From contig CANRGH010000007.1 of NCBI GenBank assembly GCA_947630135.1, forward strand, positions 35,215-99,214: a DNA stretch of 64,000 bases, in the 5' to 3' direction. Each line of letters opens with the position of its first letter. The first letter of the stretch is position 1. Of the stretch, positions 29,399-37,830 are shown piece by piece. The notes under the pieces are model-generated. The model saw nothing but the letters and a program-made list of their open reading frames with translations. It ran no database searches and was not told the origin of the DNA. Source of the DNA: an uncultured Monoglobus sp. Its GTDB lineage: Bacteria; Bacillota; Clostridia; Monoglobales; Monoglobaceae. Position numbers and translations under genes: made by a program.

Positions 29399-30124
29399 AT
29401 GACACTGCATATAGCTGTGTGCGATGATGAAAAAGCCGCTTTAGAATATGAGACTGATCTTGTATCGAAGATATTATATGAAAAGAACGTGAATATTGAG
29501 CTCAATACATATAATTCTCCTTTGAATTTGTTAAATTCGGAAAAAATATATGATATTGTTTTTCTCGACATTGAGATGGACGGAATGAACGGTATTGAGC
29601 TTGCCGAAAAGATCCGTGAGAAAAACCAAAATTGTTTCGTGTTTTTTATAACGAACTACTCAGTGTATCTCGACAAGGCCTTTGATGTCAGAGCGATAAG
29701 GTATCTCACAAAACCGGTCGACCCGGACAGACTGAGGGCAGGCATTGATTTTGTGCTTGACAGCATTGTGTCCGCGTCGAAAAAAATCTCAGTGATAAAT
29801 TTTAAAAACAAGCTAACTGTTGAAATAGAAATAGCCGATATAATATATATTTCCAACAGCGGACGACGCACGCAAATCGTAACCAAACAATATGAATTTG
29901 AAACCGAAGAAATATTTTCGACTGTAAAACAAATGATAGAAAAAGAGGTGAATTATTTTGCCACGCCTCATCAGAGTTACTATGTAAATTTGAAATATGT
30001 GACGGGGTATACAAAAACTGATGTTCAAATGTCTTATGCGGGAAATACATATAATATTCTTATGACCAGAAGGAGATACAAGGACTTTGACATTAAGTTT
30101 TTTGAGGCGGCAAAAGTAATATGA
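29399..30124 (+). CDS. LytTR-family response regulator (AgrA-like)
   Basis: This is a two-component response regulator. The receiver domain (~1-120) has the acidic pocket CDDEKAA, the phospho-acceptor Asp in VFLDIEMDGMNG and the switch Lys in YLTKPVD. The C-terminal LytTR DNA-binding domain (~140-241) carries IADIIYISNSGRRTQIVTK and HQSYYVNLKYV. LytTR proteins bind pairs of direct repeats about two helical turns apart; such a pair lies at 31430-31464, just past the partner kinase gene. Its TGA overlaps the kinase ATG (ATGATGA). Confidence 0.94.
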   Translation: MTLHIAVCDDEKAALEYETDLVSKILYEKNVNIELNTYNSPLNLLNSEKIYDIVFLDIEMDGMNGIELAEKIREKNQNCFVFFITNYSVYLDKAFDVRAIRYLTKPVDPDRLRAGIDFVLDSIVSASKKISVINFKNKLTVEIEIADIIYISNSGRRTQIVTKQYEFETEEIFSTVKQMIEKEVNYFATPHQSYYVNLKYVTGYTKTDVQMSYAGNTYNILMTRRRYKDFDIKFFEAAKVI

Positions 30125-31431
30125 TGAGTCTGAATGATATTACAACAGAACTCTGTGTGCTTATCGAGTGTGTGTCTCTTATATTATATTCAAACGGAGT
30201 TATGCGGTACAGAGAGAGCAGAGCAAAAAGTAATTTGATAATTATTCTCGGTTATTTAGTTATAGGCACTTTATGCCTTTTATATATTCCTGTATTAAAT
30301 ATAATCAGCTTCATAGCGATCACATTTATCGTGCTGTATATGGGCTTCGCGGAAACACCTGGAAGAATCGTGCTTAACGTTATTATTCTGACTGTGTTTA
30401 TGATGTTTACGGAGCTAATCGGCGAATTTATCCTGAGCGTGAATATATCCGAAACTCCCACCGCCTATTTTGCATTCTGGCAAGATATGTTATATTCGCT
30501 TGTTTCAAAAACACTGTATTTTGTTTTTGTCATTACTTTAAAGCGTTTTTCATCAAACAAAAATTATTCCGAAAAAGTTGCGGAAGTGCTTTGGCTGTTG
30601 CTGCTTCCGATATGCACCTGCGGCTTTTTATATGCGTTTGACAACATGAGACCTAATTTAAATTATGAAGCGGAAATGCTATTCTTAATAATAAGTTTTA
30701 TGCTTATTGCGGCCAACTTTATCGTATACATTGTATTTGACAGAATTATTGATAAAAATATACAGATCAAAAGACTTAGGGAAATCGAGAGTAAGAACAA
30801 GACCGATTTTGAAAGCTACCGCCTGATAAAGGATAAGTATGACGAGCTTAAAATAATGGTGCACGATTTTAACAAATACTGCGCCAATATAGAGGCTATG
30901 CTGAGCGCCGACCAAACCGAAGCGCTGTCGCTGATACATAAGATCGAGGATAAAAACAAGGAATTCCTTTTGGTCGAGTATACCAACAACAAGGCGCTGA
31001 ACATACTTTTGTCCCAAAAAATGAAGGAGTGCAGCACCGGGGGCATCGAATTTCAAATATACATTCAGGATATCGACATATCATTTATAAGCGAGGCGGA
31101 TATCGTCGCGATCTTCGCCAATCTTTTGGACAACGCGATAGAGAGCTGCAAGCTCTCCGAGAACAAAAAAATATTTTTAAGCATATACGATATGAACAGC
31201 GCGTTCGTTGTGATACGAGTCGATAACAGCGCCGACACCGAACCGGCGGTCGAGGACGGGAAACTTCTCACTCGTAAAAAAGACAAAGCCGCGCATGGAA
31301 TAGGCATACTCAGCATAAAACAAGCTCTCAAAAACTATGACGGAAAAATCAGGTGGAGCTATGACGGTAACAAAAGAGTTTTCAACACGACAATAATTAT
31401 AAATTATCAAGCAATTAAAAATAATATGTGA
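30121..31431 (+). CDS. GHKL-type sensor histidine kinase (AgrC-like)
   Basis: A membrane sensor with about seven predicted helices in the first ~215 residues is followed by a coiled linker, the His box KIMVHDFNKYCANIEAML and a GHKL ATPase domain. That domain has ADIVAIFANLLDNAIESCK (N box) and HGIGILSIKQALKNYDG (G box). This is the AgrC/ComD type that usually senses secreted peptides. No agrB or agrD is visible nearby, so the signal is unknown. It is translationally coupled to the response regulator. Confidence 0.92.
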   Translation: MMSLNDITTELCVLIECVSLILYSNGVMRYRESRAKSNLIIILGYLVIGTLCLLYIPVLNIISFIAITFIVLYMGFAETPGRIVLNVIILTVFMMFTELIGEFILSVNISETPTAYFAFWQDMLYSLVSKTLYFVFVITLKRFSSNKNYSEKVAEVLWLLLLPICTCGFLYAFDNMRPNLNYEAEMLFLIISFMLIAANFIVYIVFDRIIDKNIQIKRLREIESKNKTDFESYRLIKDKYDELKIMVHDFNKYCANIEAMLSADQTEALSLIHKIEDKNKEFLLVEYTNNKALNILLSQKMKECSTGGIEFQIYIQDIDISFISEADIVAIFANLLDNAIESCKLSENKKIFLSIYDMNSAFVVIRVDNSADTEPAVEDGKLLTRKKDKAAHGIGILSIKQALKNYDGKIRWSYDGNKRVFNTTIIINYQAIKNNM

Positions 31432-31485
31432 CCAATATTGCAAATATACGACCAAAGCTGCAAACCGGGTTGACACCGTTTGCAG
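31430..31485 (+). promoter_or_regulatory. Tandem direct repeats plus inverted repeat: candidate LytTR operator
   Basis: GACCAATATTGCAAA (31430-31444) and GACCAAAGCTGCAAA (31450-31464) repeat at exactly 20 bases, two turns of the helix. The second also forms an inverted repeat, CTGCAAAC (31458-31465) against GTTTGCAG (31478-31485), which encloses the TTGACA -35 box. The layout matches LytTR-controlled promoters with tandem sites upstream of -35. Confidence 0.65.
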
Positions 31486-31498
31486 TTCGTATTATTAT
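31470..31498 (+). promoter_or_regulatory. Promoter for the SLH gene after the kinase
   Basis: TTGACA (31470-31475) and TATTAT (31493-31498) have a 17-base spacer, starting 38 bases after the kinase stop. Confidence 0.7.
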
Positions 31499-31548
31499 AC
31501 AAATATATTGCAATATATAAATTTATTATTCGAGAAAGGAAAATTATT

Positions 31549-32505
31549 ATGAAAAAATTTATATGTTTTGTTTTAACAGCCGCGCTTATATTCAGCTGTA
31601 CGGCGGCGTTTGCCGAAAACAACATGACGCTGACGCAATACGGCGATGACCCGAATTATACTGAAGTCATGGTAAATGCGAATAATATTAAGAAAAACTC
31701 TGACGGAAGCGTAACGTTCAACGGGGAAGATAAAAAAACAACTTACATTATTGACGATGACACGGATATATATGAAAACTCGACATACGCGGCTTATGAG
31801 GATAAATTTTTGACAAGTGAAGAATATACGTTTATTGATTTTTATGCTCTTAAATCGGAAACCGAAAAAGGCGAGACTGTCCATGTGGCCGCGATAAATT
31901 CCTTATCAAAGGGCGTTGTAAATTTCGCACCCGAAACAAATGCCGCCTCAAATTTGATCGATCTGGGTATTATTATAGGCGATCTAACAGGAAATTTACG
32001 GTATGAAGACGCGGTGACAAGAGCCGAGATGGCCGCGATCGTATGCAGGCTTCTCGGAATGAAAGACATGCCCGAAGGTTCGGAGCAGGTATTCACGGAT
32101 GTTCCCGTCGGACATTGGGCATCGGCGTATATTGATTCGGCTCGTAATGCAAATATAATAAACGGAAACGGAGACGGCACGTTCCGCCCGGAGGATAAGG
32201 TCACATATGACGAGACGATAAAAATGCTCGCATCGCTTATCGGCTATGAACCAAAAGCGCGCGACATGGGCGGATACCCGGAAGGATTTGAAAAAGCCGC
32301 GGATGAGATCGGCTTGACCGACGGCATTGTTTACAACGGCGCAGATTTTTGCCTGCGGAGCGATGTAATGATAATGTGCAGCAGGGCGCTTGACATTCCT
32401 CTTATGTCGCAAACATCCTACGGCGAAAACGCCGGCTATATTATTATGGACGGCACAAACGGCGCACCCTATCACACGCTGAGAACAGATATTTTCGGCG
32501 GGTAA
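31549..32505 (+). CDS. Secreted SLH-domain protein, likely target of the LytTR system
   Basis: ATG 31549 follows GAAAGGA and opens a signal peptide (MKKFICFVLTAALIFSCTAAFAEN). A ~95-residue N-terminal domain of unknown type leads to SLH repeats. Marks are RYEDAVTRAEMAAIVCRLLG, FTDVPVGHWASAYID and GDGTFRPEDKVTYDETIKM, with a weaker third. The remaining C-terminus has no recognised domain. The signal peptide closely resembles those of the next two genes (MKKFICxxLT), suggesting a related set. Its promoter carries the candidate LytTR sites. Confidence 0.85.
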   Translation: MKKFICFVLTAALIFSCTAAFAENNMTLTQYGDDPNYTEVMVNANNIKKNSDGSVTFNGEDKKTTYIIDDDTDIYENSTYAAYEDKFLTSEEYTFIDFYALKSETEKGETVHVAAINSLSKGVVNFAPETNAASNLIDLGIIIGDLTGNLRYEDAVTRAEMAAIVCRLLGMKDMPEGSEQVFTDVPVGHWASAYIDSARNANIINGNGDGTFRPEDKVTYDETIKMLASLIGYEPKARDMGGYPEGFEKAADEIGLTDGIVYNGADFCLRSDVMIMCSRALDIPLMSQTSYGENAGYIIMDGTNGAPYHTLRTDIFGG

Positions 32506-32519
32506 AGTGAAAGACTAAT

Positions 32520-32574
32520 CTTGTCGTCAAGGAGCCTTGACTGGACAACTTTAGGAGCGCCTCGGCGCTCCTTT
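32520..32574 (+). pseudogene. Remnant of the rnj 3' end fused to a copy of its terminator
   Basis: Bases 32521-32550 match rnj 29170-29199 at 27 of 30 positions (TTGTCGTCAAGGAGCCTTGA versus CTGTCGTCAAGAAGCCTTGA, and onward). They are followed at once by AGGAGCGCC-TCGGCGCTCCTTT, almost the rnj terminator. About 100 bases of rnj between the two parts are missing. The hairpin probably still ends transcription of the SLH gene. It indicates a past duplication or insertion. Confidence 0.75.
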
Positions 32575-32641
32575 AAAATCGTAAATAATGCCCGCTCTGC
32601 CCTGCGCATTTATTTTTCGGCAAAAAATTTTTTAAAACCTA

Positions 32642-32670
32642 TTGACAAATATTTTTATATTATGTATAGT
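32642..32670 (+). promoter_or_regulatory. Promoter for the duplicated secreted-protein genes
   Basis: TTGACA (32642-32647) and TATAGT (32665-32670) are separated by 17 bases. The transcript would carry a ~240-base leader before the ATG at 32918. Confidence 0.8.
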
Positions 32671-32829
32671 ATATATGCTACATGATGTAGAAAAATAATC
32701 ACGAAATCGAATAAGCGGATTAAAACGTCTGATTTTATAACAAAAATCAAACAACATGATAAAAATATGTAATATTTGGGAACAAAATCCATTGTTTTGT
32801 CGTCATATAAATAAAGGCAAAAAATCAAC

Positions 32830-32874
32830 ACCCGAAAAACCACAAAAAGGAGGTGATATTTCCTCATATCGGGT
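32830..32874 (+). promoter_or_regulatory. Leader hairpin enclosing an orphan perfect Shine-Dalgarno
   Basis: ACCCGA (32830-32835) pairs with TCGGGT (32869-32874), and inside it GAGG (32850-32853) pairs with CCTC (32862-32865). The sequence AAGGAGGTGAT (32847-32857) is fully complementary to the 16S rRNA 3' end, but no ATG, GTG or TTG frame follows at a useful distance; the real start is 60 bases on with its own AAGGAAAGG. It may be a standby site or ribosome-dependent leader. Confidence 0.45.
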
Positions 32875-32917
32875 TTTATAAAAACCGCAACAGTTAATTT
32901 AAGGAAAGGATGATTTT

Positions 32918-33883
32918 ATGAAAAAGTTTATTTGCGTAATTTTAACCCTCGTGCTTGTGCTTTTCTCGTTTGGTGTACTTGCGGACGAGAGCGATGAGCA
33001 GGCGACGAATGTTGATAACCCGGCTTTTAGTGAAAATGCGGAGCCGGATACGACCGATGCTCAAATAGGCGGCGAAGATGAGGCGGCTGAAAATTCTGAC
33101 GACAAAACCGGCGGCGATACTTCCGACAATTCCGAATTGCAAAACGAAAATGAGCCGGAGAGCGGAACCGAACTGGAGACGGACAAAGACAGCGGCGCGG
33201 ATAATGACAAAGACGAGGACGAAAACAAAGGCGGAAATTGGACGCCGGGACCGGGATTTACGACAGAAAATATGGAAGCTCGCGCCAAAGACAACACGCG
33301 GGTGATACGTGGCGAGGACTACGACGATGTTTATGACTACAACGTGGAATATACCGCCGAGTTCACGGCGAATATCAAAAACTCGCAGACTGTGTCGCAG
33401 CTGTCAAACGACGGCAATATCACCGCGACGTATTACGGAATAAGCGTGAGCTGCAAGGGCAAGGACGGCACGCCCAAGGTCGGCAGGAACATTAAGCTGC
33501 TGCGGCTCAAAGGCGACAAGCTTGAGCGGTGGTACGAGGTGAGCGCAATTGAGTATCCCGATCTTAAGATCGAGGGCGCGGTGATCCATGGCGAATATAA
33601 CAAGGTTTCAAACGACGCGCAGATCTACGAGGGATTTGCCGTGATAGGCGGCTTTGACGGCACGAAATACAAGCCTGCCGACAGAACGACGACCAACGTG
33701 GGCATAACCTATAATTACAGCAGCGACGCGCGGACGTTTTTGAAGTCGCTGACATTTGAGGTCGACGGGAGCCGAGCGGAAGTGCCTTACAATGACATAG
33801 ACTATACCGGAAAATTTATGTCAACATTCTTCGGAGACGTGTTTGACAACTCCGATGAGATTTTAAATGAAATGGGGCTGTGA
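32918..33883 (+). CDS. Secreted protein with acidic linker and a duplicated C-terminal domain (copy 1)
   Basis: A signal peptide (~1-22, ending ..GVLADES) is followed by ~100 residues very rich in Asp, Glu, Asn and Gly. A ~198-residue C-terminal domain then starts at DNTRVIRGEDYDDVYDYNVE. That domain recurs almost unchanged in the next gene. It looks beta-rich, with no Cys pairs or catalytic motif and no SLH or sorting signal, so it is either released or attached by an unknown route. I recognise no family. Confidence 0.8.
   Translation: MKKFICVILTLVLVLFSFGVLADESDEQATNVDNPAFSENAEPDTTDAQIGGEDEAAENSDDKTGGDTSDNSELQNENEPESGTELETDKDSGADNDKDEDENKGGNWTPGPGFTTENMEARAKDNTRVIRGEDYDDVYDYNVEYTAEFTANIKNSQTVSQLSNDGNITATYYGISVSCKGKDGTPKVGRNIKLLRLKGDKLERWYEVSAIEYPDLKIEGAVIHGEYNKVSNDAQIYEGFAVIGGFDGTKYKPADRTTTNVGITYNYSSDARTFLKSLTFEVDGSRAEVPYNDIDYTGKFMSTFFGDVFDNSDEILNEMGL
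33290..33883 (+). repeat. Tandem duplication, unit 1 (594 bases)
   Basis: The DNA from GACAACACGCGGG to the stop codon of copy 1 recurs at 34695-35288 with an offset of 1405 bases and few differences, many at third codon positions. Both units run into TATGAAAAAA, the start of the next gene. The signal-peptide DNA is also duplicated, at 32918 and 33885. Confidence 0.9.
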
Positions 33884-33884
33884 T

Positions 33885-35288
33885 ATGAAAAAATTTATTT
33901 GCATAATTTTAACCCTCGCGCTTGCGCTTTGTGCGGTCAATGTGTTTGCCGCCGACAGAACGATCGAGAGTGAATACGCGCTGATCAAGGGGCCGGCTGA
34001 CCTGACGAGCGACGAGATCGATTATCAATGCTCGTTTGACGCCGAGCTTGACTCGTCATATATCGGAACATGGCTTTATGATATGTCCGAAAACGGCACA
34101 ATACACGCGACAATAACATACTCGTTGGCAACCGAGGTTGACAAAGGGCAATACGGGCTTTATGAAAACGATAATTTCGTATCTAAATACGCGATCACGT
34201 TTGAAAGGTACGGAGAGAGATATTCCATGTTCAGCAACACATTTGGCAGCGGCGGAGCATTCGGAACCAAAGGCGAGCTGCAGTTCAGCCCGAATATCTA
34301 CTATATTGATGAAAGCAAAAGGACGGTAACATCATACAACGTTACAGACGATTATCCCGATGTACACTATATTGATGACGGCAATAATTTGACAATTATA
34401 TATGACGATCCAAATTATGTTGAAGTTCCGGATTATTACCTGATCATGAGCCTGAGTCAAAACAAAGGAGAGAAGAGAATAGCGTTCTTTCTGTATGACA
34501 GCATAAAGGGCATGTATAACGGTAAGTATTTGGACCAAACATCAACGGTGATCGTCAGCGGCTCGGAGATCGCCGAGAAGGACAAGGCTTCCGGAAATAA
34601 AATGATGAGCTCGTATGTATACAGCGGCGATCCGGCCGAGGATCATCCCGTGTCCGCTTTCGGCAACATTACCGAGGAGGATATGGAAAAAGGCGACAAC
34701 ACGCGGGTAATACGCGGCGAGGACTATGACGATGTTTATGACTACAACGTGGAATATACCGCCGAGTTCACGGCGAATATCAAAAACTCGCAGACTGTGT
34801 CGCAGTTGTCAGACGACGGCAATATCACCGCCACATATTACGGAATAAGCGTGAGCTGCAAGGGCAAGGACGGCACGCCCAAGGTCGGAAGGAACATTAA
34901 GCTGCTGCGTCTCAAGGGCAACAAGCTTGAGCGGTGGTACGAGGTGAGCGCGATTGAGTACCCCGATCTTAAGATCGAGGGCGCGGTGATCCATGGCGAA
35001 TATAACAAGATTTCAAATGACGCGCAGATCTACGAGGGATTTGCCGCGATAGGAGGCTTTGACGGCGCGAAATATAAGCCCGCCGATAGAACAACGACCA
35101 ACGTGGGCATAACCTATAATTACAGCAGCGACGCGCGGACGTTTTTGAAGTCGCTGACATTTGAGATTGACGGGAGCCGAGTGGAAGTGCAATACAATGA
35201 CATAGACTATACAGGAAAATTTATGTCGACATTCTTCGGAGACGTGTTTGACAACTCCGATGAGATTTTAAATGAAATGGGGCTGTGA
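33885..35288 (+). CDS. Secreted protein with divergent and conserved copies of the same domain (copy 2)
   Basis: ATG 33885 lies two bases after the previous stop. A signal peptide (ending ..VNVFAADR) precedes a ~245-residue domain and then the ~198-residue domain shared with copy 1, differing at few residues (for example SDDGNITATYY versus SNDGNITATYY). The first domain looks like a distant version of the second: DYQCSFDAEL ... ENGTIHATITY aligns with DYNVEYTAEF ... NDGNITATYYG. No anchor or catalytic motif is visible and the family is not recognised. Confidence 0.8.
   Translation: MKKFICIILTLALALCAVNVFAADRTIESEYALIKGPADLTSDEIDYQCSFDAELDSSYIGTWLYDMSENGTIHATITYSLATEVDKGQYGLYENDNFVSKYAITFERYGERYSMFSNTFGSGGAFGTKGELQFSPNIYYIDESKRTVTSYNVTDDYPDVHYIDDGNNLTIIYDDPNYVEVPDYYLIMSLSQNKGEKRIAFFLYDSIKGMYNGKYLDQTSTVIVSGSEIAEKDKASGNKMMSSYVYSGDPAEDHPVSAFGNITEEDMEKGDNTRVIRGEDYDDVYDYNVEYTAEFTANIKNSQTVSQLSDDGNITATYYGISVSCKGKDGTPKVGRNIKLLRLKGNKLERWYEVSAIEYPDLKIEGAVIHGEYNKISNDAQIYEGFAAIGGFDGAKYKPADRTTTNVGITYNYSSDARTFLKSLTFEIDGSRVEVQYNDIDYTGKFMSTFFGDVFDNSDEILNEMGL
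34695..35288 (+). repeat. Tandem duplication, unit 2 (594 bases)
   Basis: Second copy of the unit at 33290-33883, forming the C-terminal domain of the next secreted protein. Confidence 0.9.
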
Positions 35289-35289
35289 T

Positions 35290-35934
35290 ATGAAAAAACT
35301 TATTGCTTTAATATTGAGCGGATTATTGATATTCGGCGGCGTGAGCGCGTTTGCCGCCGAGTATACCAAAGAAGCGGACGCGCTTAACGCGGCTGGCTTG
35401 TTTAAGGGAACCGAAAAGGGTTACGAGCTTGACAAGACTTTCACCAGAGCCGAGGGAGCGGCGATGATAGTCCGGCTTCTTGGAAAGGAAAAAGAGGCGC
35501 TCGCATCAAGCGGGAGCGTGAAGTTCACGGACGTCAGCGACCATTGGTCAAAGCCGTATGTCGCCTACTGCGCGGGCCGCGGGATCACCAACGGCACGAG
35601 CGAAAGCGAATTTTCGCCGGATGATAAAATGAGCGGCGCGGAATATATGACTCTCGTGCTGCGCTCGATAGGCTATCCGAACATTGAGCCCGAAAGCGTG
35701 GAATTAGCCGCGCCCGAGCTGTACCTCGGTTCAAGCAAGGAAATACGCGAGTTGCTATCGGGAGAGTTCACGCGGGACAAAATGGTTCATGTGTCATACA
35801 AGGCGCTAAACGTAAAAGATCCCGAGGGGAAAATGCTGATCAATACCTTAATAGACGGCGGAGCGGTGAACAGATCCGCCGCCGAGCGCGCGGGAATAAA
35901 ACTTGAACAAGAAAACCAATACATAGTACCATAG
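35290..35934 (+). CDS. Small secreted SLH-domain protein
   Basis: ATG 35290 begins two bases after the preceding stop, so the gene is coupled to the duplicated pair. A signal peptide (~1-23) leads directly into SLH repeats. Marks are ELDKTFTRAEGAAMIVRLLG, FTDVSDHWSKPYVAYCAGRG, SEFSPDDKMSGAEYMTLVLR and a weaker third. There is almost no non-SLH sequence, so it may be an adaptor that holds partners, perhaps the two preceding proteins, to the wall; that is inference from gene order. Confidence 0.85.
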   Translation: MKKLIALILSGLLIFGGVSAFAAEYTKEADALNAAGLFKGTEKGYELDKTFTRAEGAAMIVRLLGKEKEALASSGSVKFTDVSDHWSKPYVAYCAGRGITNGTSESEFSPDDKMSGAEYMTLVLRSIGYPNIEPESVELAAPELYLGSSKEIRELLSGEFTRDKMVHVSYKALNVKDPEGKMLINTLIDGGAVNRSAAERAGIKLEQENQYIVP

Positions 35935-35967
35935 ATTTTGTTTGGTCATATTCATTAGTTAAAAAAC

Positions 35968-36226
35968 GGGCGGCCGAGGTCGTCCGCCCATGTCCGCAAA
36001 CGTTAATGATTTGTGGCCTCGTTTATTCGTAGAAGCGGAATACGATTGTGCCACGAACCCGCTAACGCGGCTCCGGCCGCACCTACGACAATTTGCATAC
36101 TTTGCCGTAGGGGACGGCGCCCTCGACGTCCCGCGGCGGCTTGTGGGCAAGCCGCCCTACGAATGTTGTGATTAGCAGACCGCATCGTTTGCCTCGCTTC
36201 ATGCTGTATGCGCCCTCGACGTCCCG
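35968..36226. repeat. Composite intergenic palindromic repeat, copy 1
   Basis: This ~315-base gap holds no gene. It contains GGGCGG (35968-35973) facing CCGCCC (35984-35989); a ~95-base unit (35999-36093) whose relative lies inside the copy at 52145; CGTAGGGGACGGCGCC continuing through CTCGACGTCCCG (36106-36133); and a partial copy of the same motif (36211-36226). The core motif is the reverse complement of the copy at 41411-41436. Confidence 0.75.
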
Positions 36227-36250
36227 TTTTTCATATTCGATTTTTTGTTC

Positions 36251-37771
36251 TTATTCATTCGGCGCTATGCCGAAGTGGCGCATTGCCGCGTCGAGCTGAT
36301 CGTCGATTTCCTGTCTGGTCTCAAGCAAGGCCTTGTATACCTCGCGCTGTGTGGTGAGGTCGAGCACTCCGTAGGGGAAGAGGCCGCGGTTCGCTTGAAA
36401 ATATGTTATCGCCGCCGCGAGCCCGTCGTCAAAATACGGGTCGTCGATATTGCCTGTATAGAGGCCCCAAACAGCGAAAATTTTCTTGGCCTTCGCAACG
36501 TTGGGGTCGCTCATTCCGCTTTCGTAAACCGCGGCATAGTCAAAGTCGCTGTAGCCGCTGTGGTCAAACGGAACGAATGTGTTCTCAACTGTCGAGTCGG
36601 GGACAATGCCGACTTGGTCAATGTTCCTTCCGGTCGGCGTAAGGTAATACGCCGAAGTGTATTTCATCGCCTCGCCGTCCTTGAGCGGCATGGTGTTCTG
36701 CACCGTGCCCTTGCCGTAGGTCGTCGTGCCGATCAGAATTCCGGCCTCGTTTTCCTGCACGGCTGCCGCGAGTATCTCGGAGGCGCTTGCGGTGTTCTCG
36801 TTGACCAGAACCACCAGATCGTATTTTTTATCCGATGTGTTGCTTGAGGTGTATGTCACGTCAAACATGTCCGCCTTGTGGTCCTCGGTGACAATGGGCT
36901 TGCCGTTCGGCACAAAATTGCCGGCGATCTCAACGGCCTCGCTGAGGTAGCCGCCGCCGTTGTCGCGCACGTCGATTATCAGATCGGTTATCTCGTTTTC
37001 ATTAACGACCTGCATTGCTTCGGCGAACTGCTCCGCCGCGTTGTCCATAAAGCTGTATATCCTTATGTACATGGCTTTTCGTGGGCTTGAGTCAATGTCG
37101 TCTTTGCCTTCTATCAGATTATACGAGACCGAGAGCCGCTCGGCGATCTGCTCGCGTGTTATGGTATAGAAAAGAGGATTTTCGGAGCCGTCGCGTATCA
37201 CGCCGATAACGACGGTTGTTCCTATCTCGCCGCGGATCAGCCGCTGCGCCGCGGTGATGTCCGCGCCGAAAAGACTTACGCCGTCAGCGCTGTAAAGCAC
37301 GTCGCCGGGCAGTATACCGGCTTTGGCCGCCGGAGACTCGTTATAGACCGAGCCGACCACAAGCTTGCCGCCGACCTCGTTCATGGTTATGCCTATGCCG
37401 CCGACCACTCCCTCGAGCTGGGATATGAATTCGTCATACTCCTGAGAGCCGGGATAGAAAACCGAATAGTCGTCGATCGACGAGAGCATGGCGGTCATTA
37501 CCTGCTCGTAAAGCTCGGGATGCGATTTGAGCACATCGGTCAGCGCGGCCTTATAGAGGGAGTTCGACGTTACCCCGTCCTTGGCGAAAACCGCCAGAAA
37601 CTCAACTATTTCATTCACATATTCCGAGATAAACTCGCCGCTGTGTGTGTTGGTATCATCGGTCGCCGTGGCGATCGCCTCCTCGTCGGCAAACGCGGCG
37701 GGGACGGCGCACAGCGCGAGACAGCTCACCGCCAGCGCGGCGGCAATGATCTTCCTAAGTTTACTCATCAT
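36251..37771 (-). CDS. Secreted S41 peptidase with PDZ and peptidoglycan-binding-like C-terminus
   Basis: This is a second carboxy-terminal processing protease. A signal peptide covers ~1-28 (ending ..PAAFADE) and a PDZ domain ~120-205 (GGIGITMNEVGGKLVVGSVY). The S41 core has Ser329 in TASASEI and Lys354 in TYGKGTVQ, again 25 residues apart. Residues ~430-480 (AAITYFQANRGLFPYGVLDL) resemble a peptidoglycan-binding domain, as in Bacillus CtpA, placing it at the wall. It ends near a repeat element and is preceded on its strand by a small secreted protein gene. Confidence 0.93.
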   Translation of the reverse strand: MMSKLRKIIAAALAVSCLALCAVPAAFADEEAIATATDDTNTHSGEFISEYVNEIVEFLAVFAKDGVTSNSLYKAALTDVLKSHPELYEQVMTAMLSSIDDYSVFYPGSQEYDEFISQLEGVVGGIGITMNEVGGKLVVGSVYNESPAAKAGILPGDVLYSADGVSLFGADITAAQRLIRGEIGTTVVIGVIRDGSENPLFYTITREQIAERLSVSYNLIEGKDDIDSSPRKAMYIRIYSFMDNAAEQFAEAMQVVNENEITDLIIDVRDNGGGYLSEAVEIAGNFVPNGKPIVTEDHKADMFDVTYTSSNTSDKKYDLVVLVNENTASASEILAAAVQENEAGILIGTTTYGKGTVQNTMPLKDGEAMKYTSAYYLTPTGRNIDQVGIVPDSTVENTFVPFDHSGYSDFDYAAVYESGMSDPNVAKAKKIFAVWGLYTGNIDDPYFDDGLAAAITYFQANRGLFPYGVLDLTTQREVYKALLETRQEIDDQLDAAMRHFGIAPNE

Positions 37772-37830
37772 TTTATCATCTCCGTGTAAAATTAATTTAA
37801 CTCCACATTATCCCCATTTTATTAATTGCG

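Noticed and set aside
31432..31548. agrD-like peptide gene beside the AgrC-like kinase
   Set aside because: No short frame with a ribosome binding site and Cys-containing peptide is present on either strand; the space is taken by the promoter and repeats.
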